In this document: positions 5,352 to 10,429 of the stretch, piece by piece
How the letters are laid out: each line of letters begins with the position of its first letter
Position numbering within the stretch: position 1 is the stretch's first letter
NCBI GenBank assembly: GCA_016781635.1
Contig: JADDPY010000060.1
Coordinates: forward strand, 1 to 10,429
Length of the DNA stretch: 10,429 nt
Direction: 5' to 3'
Source: Rubrobacter sp.
GTDB taxonomy: Bacteria; Actinomycetota; Rubrobacteria; Rubrobacterales; Rubrobacteraceae
Position numbers and translations under genes: made by a program
Notes under the pieces: generated by a model
Told to the model about the DNA's origin: nothing
Database searches by the model: none
The model's input: only the letters and a program-made list of their open reading frames with translations

Positions 5352-6129
5352 ATGCCTCGGGGCCGTTCAGGAGACCGAGCACTTCGGGCAGGAGCGTCCT
5401 CGTGGTACTTATTCCTTCGCCGGCGTAGATCGTCTCGTCGCCGGACCAGTCGCCGAAGTAGCCGCCGGCCTCCCTCAAGATCGGCGGGAAGGGGGCGCAG
5501 TCCCAGGGGTTGATGACGGGGTCGAGCATCAGGTCCGCCCGACCGGTGGCGACGAGGGCGTGCCCGTAGGCATCCGACCAGCCGCGGACCCCGCCGGCCG
5601 CTCTCCCAATACGTTTCCAGGCTTCTTCACGCCCGTGCTCCTCGAAGCTTGCGGCATCGGTGAACGAAATGATTCCATCCGCAAGCTTCGGGGTGTCGGC
5701 GACTCGGGCTCGGCGGCCGTTCAGGTGACATCCCAGCCCCGTCGCCGCGTAGAGCATCTCGTCGAGGGCCGGAAAGTAAGCCACGCCGACCTCGCAGACG
5801 CCCTCGATCTCAAGCCCTATCAGGACGCCGTAGAGCGGTACGCCCCTGACGAAAGCCCTGGTGCCGTCGATGGGGTCCACGATCCAGCGGTGGCTCCCCT
5901 GGCTGCCCTCCTCGGTGCCGTACTCCTCACCGACGACCGTGTGCGCGGGATACACCGCCCGGATACGGGCGCGGATGACCTCCTCCGCTCCACGGTCGGC
6001 CGCGGTTACGGGCGTATCGTCATCCTTCCACTCGGGTCGGACCCCGGCCTGGAAGTAGCCGAGCGTCAGGCGCCCGGCCTCGTGGGCGGTTTCTACTGCA
6101 AAATCGAGGTAGGGACGCAAGTTTTCCAT
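5350..6129 (-). CDS. hisN: Inositol monophosphatase-fold phosphatase, probably histidinol-phosphatase
   Basis: This 259-residue Mg-dependent phosphatase of the inositol monophosphatase superfamily is most like HisN, which removes phosphate from histidinol phosphate in histidine synthesis. It shows VTAADRGAEE (41-50), the metal ligands in GEEYG (67-71), the signature WIVDPIDGT (82-90), RAFVRGVPLYGVLIGLE (91-107), SDAYGHALVATGRADLM (185-201) and NPWDCAPF (207-214), where D210 is the last metal ligand. The RAFVRGVPLYGVL segment is what separates HisN-like members from inositol phosphatases, but nucleotide or inositol phosphatase activity cannot be excluded by reading. There is no clear Shine-Dalgarno before the ATG. 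A TATCTT lies only 6 bases upstream, so a leaderless message is possible. It also lies 42 bases after the TIGR04282-like gene and may be co-transcribed with it. No other his gene is visible. Confidence 0.85.
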   Translation of the reverse strand: MENLRPYLDFAVETAHEAGRLTLGYFQAGVRPEWKDDDTPVTAADRGAEEVIRARIRAVYPAHTVVGEEYGTEEGSQGSHRWIVDPIDGTRAFVRGVPLYGVLIGLEIEGVCEVGVAYFPALDEMLYAATGLGCHLNGRRARVADTPKLADGIISFTDAASFEEHGREEAWKRIGRAAGGVRGWSDAYGHALVATGRADLMLDPVINPWDCAPFPPILREAGGYFGDWSGDETIYAGEGISTTRTLLPEVLGLLNGPEA

Positions 6130-6171
6130 GCGCCCAAGATAGCACCACGGCCGTCGCGAGACCCGGGGAGG

Positions 6172-6813
6172 CTAGAGCAACTCTTGGAGAATCTCGGCGG
6201 TGCGTGGCGCAAGGCCCGGTAGTTTCAGGAGCTCCCTTCCCAGACGGTCGAGGTCTTCGGGGGTGTCTACGTCGTAGTGCGACCTCCCTTCGTACAGGGA
6301 GAGGCCGGCTTTCAACGCCCTCTCCTTGGTCTCGCGATACACGGACGCGGTGGACCAGCGGATGTCACGGAACAGGGCTTTGTGGGGTCCCCCGAGCCCG
6401 AGCAGGACGTAGCCACCGTCGTCGCTCCCGATGATGGAGGCATCGTGGGTTCGAAGCGCGCGGGCGGCGTTCAGGATCTCCGCGGGCGGCAGGGTAGGAG
6501 CGTCGGTGCCGAGGATAAGGACGGGTTCCGGTCCCTCCTCGAAGAGGCGCGAGGCCGCGTCGAACATTCTCTCCCCGAGATCTCCCCCCCTCTGCGCGAA
6601 GAGCCGCGTCCCCTCGGGGAGCAGCGGTTTTATGAGCGCGAGGGCGTCTTCGGGGATACCTGCGACGGTGGTATGGCCTAGGGCGCTCGCTTTCTCCGAT
6701 GTGTCGGTGACGAGGGCAGCTTGCAGCCGCGCGGCCTTTTCCGGCGGGAGTCGCAGCCGGGTTTTTGTAGCGCCGGGGACCGGGGCTTTCGCCATTACAA
6801 GGAAGTGGACCAC
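6172..6813 (-). CDS. TIGR04282-type glycosyltransferase (DUF2064)
   Basis: This 213-residue GT-A-like nucleotidyl/glycosyl transferase belongs to the family named for its association with radical SAM arsenosugar-type clusters. I chose GTG 6813, which starts 2 bases after the stop of the upstream gene and yields VHFLVMAKAPVPG, the normal N-terminal strand of the family. The ATG at 6795 would cut that strand, and the far-upstream ATG at 6933 would overlap the neighbour by 118 bases. Motifs are KAPVPGATKTRL (9-20), RGGDLGERM (75-83), LILGTDAPTLP (99-109), IGSDDGGYVLLGL (128-140) and YDVDTPEDLDRL (180-191). The near-zero spacing shows coupling to the TIGR04283-like gene, the usual partner. The acceptor substrate is not known from sequence, and ArsS is not in the window. 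Confidence 0.88.
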   Translation of the reverse strand: MVHFLVMAKAPVPGATKTRLRLPPEKAARLQAALVTDTSEKASALGHTTVAGIPEDALALIKPLLPEGTRLFAQRGGDLGERMFDAASRLFEEGPEPVLILGTDAPTLPPAEILNAARALRTHDASIIGSDDGGYVLLGLGGPHKALFRDIRWSTASVYRETKERALKAGLSLYEGRSHYDVDTPEDLDRLGRELLKLPGLAPRTAEILQELL

Positions 6814-6815
6814 TC

Positions 6816-7493
6816 CTATCTCTTCACGTGCGCCCGGTAAAAGCGAGCGAGCTGGTGCGGGCTCGCGCCGAGGGCGAAGGCAGTTTGCATAGAAGCCCAG
6901 AGGAGGAGGGTTCTCACGGGACGGCCCTCCCACCGGCGGGAAGAACTGACCATCGGTCCGGGCATGTACGCCGTCCTGCCGATCGCTTCGAGCCGCCGGA
7001 CAAAAACTACATCCTCCATTACGGGGATCTCCGGAAATCCTCCCATCTCATCGTGGACCTGCCTCCGGACGAAAAGCCCCGAATCCCCATAGTAGCGGCC
7101 GAGCCTGCGGTAGAAAGGGGCCAGCGCCTCCAACCATCGCCCGAGCGGCCCGCCCCCCGGGTAGAGGAGACGGAAGTTCCCTCCGACGTACCCCCGGTTC
7201 AGCGCATCCTTGATCTGGGCGGCGAGGTCCCTCGGGGGGACGACGTCGGCGTGGAGGAAAAGCAGGACTTCACCCTTTGCCTCGCGGGCCCCGGCCCTTA
7301 GCTGGATGCCACGCCCCGGCTCGGACTCGACGAGTCGCGCCTGGCTCGCGCGGACGATCTTTCGGGTGCCATCCGTGGAGCCGCCGTCGGAGACGACGAC
7401 CTCCGAGACGCCGGGGGTACGCGAGAGGCGTTCGAGGAGCGCGCCGATGTTCTCGGCCTCGTCGAGGGTGGGGATCACCACGGATAAGTGCAT
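6816..7493 (-). CDS. TIGR04283-type family 2 glycosyltransferase
   Basis: This 225-residue cytoplasmic GT2 enzyme matches the TIGR04283 (arsenosugar biosynthesis-type) pattern along its full length. It has SVVIPTLDEAENI (4-16), SDGGSTDGT (35-43) for nucleotide-sugar binding, GRGIQLRAGA (60-69), LLFLHAD (77-83) with the metal-binding Asp, GGNFRLLYPGG (104-114), YYGDSGLFVRR (134-144), PVMEDVVFVRRL (157-168) and SSRRWEG (184-190). No membrane anchor is present. The ATG at 7493 is preceded only 9 bases upstream by TATACT and has no Shine-Dalgarno, which suggests a leaderless message. The next gene begins 2 bases after its stop. The arsenosugar name reflects family context. A role in another sugar or lipid modification is equally possible here, because the radical SAM partner is not seen. 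Confidence 0.9.
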   Translation of the reverse strand: MHLSVVIPTLDEAENIGALLERLSRTPGVSEVVVSDGGSTDGTRKIVRASQARLVESEPGRGIQLRAGAREAKGEVLLFLHADVVPPRDLAAQIKDALNRGYVGGNFRLLYPGGGPLGRWLEALAPFYRRLGRYYGDSGLFVRRQVHDEMGGFPEIPVMEDVVFVRRLEAIGRTAYMPGPMVSSSRRWEGRPVRTLLLWASMQTAFALGASPHQLARFYRAHVKR

Positions 7494-7502
7494 CGCCCGG
7501 CG

Positions 7503-7508
7503 AGTATA
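7503..7508 (-). promoter_or_regulatory. -10 element for the glycosyltransferase gene, leaderless arrangement
   Basis: TATACT on the minus strand, with only 9 bases between it and the ATG at 7493. A transcript would start within a few bases of the initiation codon. The -35 is not recognisable. Confidence 0.45.
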
Positions 7509-7548
7509 GGGTACACGGAAGCCAGGCGGGGCATATCCATCTTTGCCC

Positions 7549-7554
7549 TATAAT
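7549..7554 (+). promoter_or_regulatory. -10 element for the pepA operon
   Basis: A perfect TATAAT in GC-rich DNA, 53 bases before the TTG start of pepA, predicts a start near 7561. No good -35 is seen 16-18 bases upstream. Together with the minus-strand TATACT at 7508-7503 it defines a compact divergent promoter region. Confidence 0.5.
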
Positions 7555-7607
7555 CAACGCGTTCCCGAGGCGGGGACGGCTCAATACTAACCGGAGGAGG
7601 ATCTGAC

Positions 7608-9086
7608 TTGGTTCGGATCGCGACAGGAGGAGACGGTGGCGGGCTCGCGAAGGTCGAGGCGGACCTGCTTGCGATGTGCGTCTTCGAGGACGAGGACGTC
7701 CCGCGAGAGGTATTAGGCGACAAGGCAGGGGTGCTGAAGGACGGGGACTTCTCCGGCAAAAAGGGTTCTTCGGCCCTCGTATACAACCCAGGCGGGCTCG
7801 CGTCCCCGAGGCTCCTTCTCGTCGGCCTGGGTCCCAGATCCTCCTTCAAGATCGATACGCTCCGGCGGGCCGCCGCAACGGCCGCCAAACGCGCGCGCTC
7901 TCTAAAGCTCGGCAGCGCGGCCTTCGCCCTGCCCGTGCAGGAAGGGTCCGCCGCCCGCGTCGCCGCAGCGGAGGCAGTCGCCGAGGGTGCGACCCTCGGG
8001 CTGTACAGTTTTGATCTCTACAAGACAAAGGCCGACGGGCACGAACTGTCGAACTTCACCATCGTCTCCGACGATGAAGGCGTGGCCGAGGGGGCCGAGA
8101 CAGGCGCGAAGCTCGCGGCGGCGACCGTCCTCGCCAGGGACCTTCAGAACGAGCCCTCGAACACCGCCACCCCCGAGTTTCTCGCGCAGAAGGCGCGAGA
8201 GATCGTCGAGCGCCACGGGATGGACGTCACGATTCTCGACCGGGCCGCTATCGAGGCGGAGGGCTTGAACGGCCTCGCGACCGTGGGACGGTCGGCCTCG
8301 AACGAGCCACGCTTCATCGTGCTGGAACACAAGGGGGGCGGAGACGAGGCTCCCGTCGTCCTCGTCGGCAAGGCGGTCACCTTCGACTCGGGGGGTATCT
8401 CCATAAAGCCCTCGGCCGGCATGGAGGACATGAAGTTCGACATGAGCGGCGGGGCCGCCGTCCTCGGGACGATGGACGCGGTGGGCGCCTTGAGGCTGCC
8501 GGTCAACGTCGTGGCCCTCGTACCGTCGACGGAGAACCTCCCCGGCGGCGACGCCTTCAAGCCCGGAGACGTGCTCGAGCTCCACTCCGGCAAGACCGTC
8601 GAGATCGTCACCACCGACGCCGAGGGGCGCCTGATCCTGGCCGATGCGCTCTCTTACGCAAAGCGCTACGAGCCCCTGGCAGTCATCGACTGCGCTACCC
8701 TAACCGGCGCGTGTCACGTGGCCCTCGGCGACCATGCATCCGGCCTCATGGGCAACGACGATGGGCTCATAGAAGAGGTACGTAATGCGGGCGAGGCCTC
8801 CGGGGAGCGCGCGTGGCACCTCCCCCTTTTCGACGAGTACACCGAACAGATACGCGGCAATACCGCCGACCTCAGAAACTCCGGTGGGCGCTACGGGGGA
8901 GCGCTCACCGCGGGCGCTTTCCTCAAGGAGTTTGTCGACTACCCGTGGGTCCACCTCGACATCGCGGGGGTCGCCTACAGCGCAAAGGCTAAGAATGCCT
9001 ACACCCCGAAGGGTGGCTCTGGTGCTCCGGCACGCCTGCTCGTCGAGTTTCTGAGGGGCCGAGCCGGAGATGGGGCCACCGCATGA
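7608..9086 (+). CDS. pepA: Leucyl aminopeptidase, peptidase family M17
   Basis: This 492-residue cytosolic two-metal aminopeptidase removes N-terminal residues from peptides and is a hexamer in known members. The start is TTG 7608, supported by GGAGGAGG (7593-7600) 7 bases upstream. The N-terminal macro-like domain covers about 1-160, and the catalytic domain follows from LARDLQNEPSN (175-185). Metal and catalytic residues line up with E. coli PepA at exact spacing: K255 and D260 in VGKAVTFDSGG, K267 in SIKPS, D278 in KFDMSGG, and D337, E339 and R341 in TTDAEGRL. The signature normally begins with Asn or Ser (NTDAEGRL), and here it begins with Thr. The C-terminal domain has the usual SGGRYGGALTAGAFL (425-439) and WVHLDIAG (447-454). 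It is the first gene of a tight operon: its TGA overlaps the next ATG by 4 bases. Confidence 0.95.
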   Translation: MVRIATGGDGGGLAKVEADLLAMCVFEDEDVPREVLGDKAGVLKDGDFSGKKGSSALVYNPGGLASPRLLLVGLGPRSSFKIDTLRRAAATAAKRARSLKLGSAAFALPVQEGSAARVAAAEAVAEGATLGLYSFDLYKTKADGHELSNFTIVSDDEGVAEGAETGAKLAAATVLARDLQNEPSNTATPEFLAQKAREIVERHGMDVTILDRAAIEAEGLNGLATVGRSASNEPRFIVLEHKGGGDEAPVVLVGKAVTFDSGGISIKPSAGMEDMKFDMSGGAAVLGTMDAVGALRLPVNVVALVPSTENLPGGDAFKPGDVLELHSGKTVEIVTTDAEGRLILADALSYAKRYEPLAVIDCATLTGACHVALGDHASGLMGNDDGLIEEVRNAGEASGERAWHLPLFDEYTEQIRGNTADLRNSGGRYGGALTAGAFLKEFVDYPWVHLDIAGVAYSAKAKNAYTPKGGSGAPARLLVEFLRGRAGDGATA

Positions 9087-9730
9087 TCGTCAAGATGATC
9101 ACCGTCGGTCCGTTTCAGGAGAATTGCTACGTTATCGGCGATGAGGGGACGGGGGCGGGAGCTCTCATAGACCCGGGCGACGAGGCGGCCCGCATCGCGA
9201 TCGCGGTCGAGCAGACAAACCTGGAGATCTCACAGATCATCGTCACTCATGCCCACATCGACCACGTCGGCGCCATAGCCCAGCTCGCGGACGAGTACGC
9301 CTGCCCGGTCCTCATGCACGAGGAGGCCGAGGCCATGCTCCAGACCATCCCCCAGCAAGCGATGATGATGGGGATGCGCTTCGGCAAGGTGCCCAGGGTA
9401 GACCGCAACATAACCGACTACGAGGTCCTCGAGGTCGGCTCCCTAAGCCTCCAAGCGCTCTACACCCCGGGTCATGCCCCGGGTCATCTCTCGTTTCTCG
9501 TAGAAGACCAGAACCTCATCTTCTCGGGGGACGCGCTCTTCTCCGGGAGCGTCGGCCGTACGGACCTGCCGGGCGGAAGCATGGAGCTCCTCATGAGGAG
9601 CATAGAGGAGCGTCTCCTCCCGCTGCCCGACGAGACGCGAGTTCTGTCAGGCCACGGTCCCGAAACGACCATAAGCCGGGAGCGTATGACCAACCCGTTC
9701 CTGCGGGGCCCTATGGGCGGGTCGTTTTGA
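9083..9730 (+). CDS. Metallo-beta-lactamase-fold hydrolase (glyoxalase II/YcbL-like)
   Basis: This 215-residue MBL-fold enzyme has a full set of metal ligands. THAHIDH (55-61) provides H56, H58, D60 and H61; H131 lies in TPGHAPGH (128-135); D150 in FSGDALFSGSVGRTDLPGG (147-165); and H191 in LSGHGPETT (188-196). The pattern and length fit the small glyoxalase II-like group that includes YcbL, which hydrolyses thioesters such as S-lactoylglutathione. The true substrate cannot be read from sequence, and high-GC Gram-positives usually lack glutathione, so another thiol ester is more likely. The ATG overlaps the pepA stop (ATGA), implying translational coupling, and the gene itself overlaps the moaB start. 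Confidence 0.92.
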   Translation: MIVKMITVGPFQENCYVIGDEGTGAGALIDPGDEAARIAIAVEQTNLEISQIIVTHAHIDHVGAIAQLADEYACPVLMHEEAEAMLQTIPQQAMMMGMRFGKVPRVDRNITDYEVLEVGSLSLQALYTPGHAPGHLSFLVEDQNLIFSGDALFSGSVGRTDLPGGSMELLMRSIEERLLPLPDETRVLSGHGPETTISRERMTNPFLRGPMGGSF

Positions 9731-10251
9731 GCGAGAGCGTCCGTCAGCACCGGGAGGCCGCCCCCGACCAGGTCCGGATAGCCGTCGTCACGATCAGCGA
9801 CTCTCGGACCTCCGAGACCGACACCGGCGGGAACACCGCCGTCGAGCTCCTGGAGGGCGCCGGACACGAGATCGTGCACCGCGAGATCGTCAGGGACGAC
9901 GCCCCCAAGATAGAAGAGACTTTGCAGGGCCTACTCGCCCGTCCAGACGTAGACGCGGTCGTAACGACCGGGGGCACCGGCATCTCCGCTCGCGACACCA
10001 CCTACGAGGTGGCGAGCCGCCTCATCGACAAGAAGCTGGACGGTTTCGGCGAGATCTTCCGGTCCCTTTCCTACGAGGAGATAGGGTCGGCGGCATTCTT
10101 GAGCCGTGCGATCGCGGGCGCCTCCGGCTCTAGGTTCGTGGCCTGCCTGCCGGGTTCCCGCAACGCGGTGCGCCTCGCGGTGGAGAAGCTGCTCGTCCCG
10201 GAGCTCTCGCACGTCGTCTTCGAGCTACGCAAGCACAGGGAGGAAGCCTAA
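9727..10251 (+). CDS. moaB: Molybdenum cofactor biosynthesis protein MoaB (MogA/MoaB family)
   Basis: This 174-residue MogA/MoaB-fold protein belongs to the family that adenylylates molybdopterin before molybdenum insertion. Key stretches are VTISDSRTSETDTGG (21-35), VTTGGTGISARDTTYE (79-94) with the conserved Asp at 90, FGEIFRSLSYEEIGSAAFLS (107-126) and LPGSRNAVRLA (141-151). The start TTG 9727 overlaps the preceding stop codon (TTGA). The ribosome site is weak, which fits coupling to upstream translation. A short N-terminal extension of about 15 residues precedes the core. The gene is separated from the window's nirD fragment by 9 kb, so a link to nitrate reduction is only suggestive. Its operon partners, a peptidase and an MBL hydrolase, have no obvious Moco role. 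Confidence 0.93.
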   Translation: MSESVRQHREAAPDQVRIAVVTISDSRTSETDTGGNTAVELLEGAGHEIVHREIVRDDAPKIEETLQGLLARPDVDAVVTTGGTGISARDTTYEVASRLIDKKLDGFGEIFRSLSYEEIGSAAFLSRAIAGASGSRFVACLPGSRNAVRLAVEKLLVPELSHVVFELRKHREEA

Positions 10252-10253
10252 AA

Positions 10254-10429
10254 ATGGAACGCGAACCCCTCTCCCCCGAGCTCGACAGCCTCTGGCGTAG
10301 ACTCTGGGAGGAGTGGCAAGACAATGATGAGGAAGACCTGATCCTCGACCCTAGCAGGCTAGGATCGTTCGAGGCTGAGATCCCCACCCTCGAAGGCCGC
10401 GTAAAAACTGCCCTAGCCTACCTCCAGCG
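10254..10429 (+). CDS. Unknown acidic protein, 3'-partial
   Basis: The frame opens at ATG 10254, 2 bases after the moaB stop, and stays open to the end of the window (58 codons). GGGAGG lies 10 bases before the ATG, inside the end of moaB, so it is probably the next operon member. The visible N-terminus begins MEREPLSPELDSLWRRLWEE and goes on with an acidic stretch (DNDEEDLILD) and then TLEGRVKTALAYLQ. It has no signal peptide or membrane segment in this part. I do not recognise it. It could be a small regulatory or adaptor protein, but only the first part is available. Confidence 0.6.
   Translation, partial: MEREPLSPELDSLWRRLWEEWQDNDEEDLILDPSRLGSFEAEIPTLEGRVKTALAYLQ

Noticed and set aside
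7902..8585. Minus-strand frame of 227 codons inside pepA
   Set aside because: It is opposite the M17 catalytic domain and has no start signal or family resemblance.
9465..9487. Perfect direct repeat of CCCCGGGTCAT
   Set aside because: It encodes the two PGH units of the conserved TPGHAPGH motif and is explained by protein sequence.
10350..10365. Inverted repeat CCTAG...CTAGG
   Set aside because: A short stem inside the partial last gene with no T tract. It is not a terminator.

Overview
The window looks like chromosomal DNA of a high-GC bacterium, most likely an actinomycete of the Rubrobacter type. This is inferred from the very high GC content, several TTG starts behind good ribosome binding sites, a short GSI-alpha glutamine synthetase, a bacterial type IB topoisomerase and a YrzE-like four-helix membrane protein. 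No tRNA, rRNA, CRISPR array, insertion sequence or phage gene was seen. Most genes are housekeeping or central nitrogen metabolism.

Layout. (1) 1-1526, plus strand: the 3' part of a NirD-type Rieske gene that carries an apparent one-base deletion between its two iron-sulfur motifs, a strong hairpin terminator, then a TrpD-like family 3 phosphoribosyltransferase homologue without the canonical PRPP loop. (2) 1429-3743, minus strand: YrzE-like membrane protein, type IB topoisomerase, and an unlisted 43-codon gene for a very basic repeat-containing peptide. The best terminator for this minus unit lies inside the 3' coding end of the TrpD-like gene. (3) 3678-5351: a 287-bp intergenic region followed by glnA. 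Its proposed 5' leader can fold into a GNRA-capped hairpin inside a closing stem, and a strong intrinsic terminator follows the gene. (4) 5350-7508, minus strand: a glycosyltransferase pair of the TIGR04283 and TIGR04282 types, tightly coupled, then an inositol-monophosphatase-fold histidinol phosphatase. (5) 7549-10429, plus strand: leucyl aminopeptidase, a metallo-beta-lactamase-fold hydrolase, MoaB and the start of an unknown acidic protein, joined by 4-base overlaps or a 2-base gap.

How they fit together. NirD would deliver electrons in nitrite reduction to ammonium, GlnA assimilates ammonium, and MoaB belongs to the molybdenum cofactor route needed by nitrate reductases. A nitrogen-assimilation theme is therefore visible, but no single operon unites these genes. 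The least explained items are the glnA leader, the 43-residue basic peptide, the TrpD-like protein and the frameshifted nirD.
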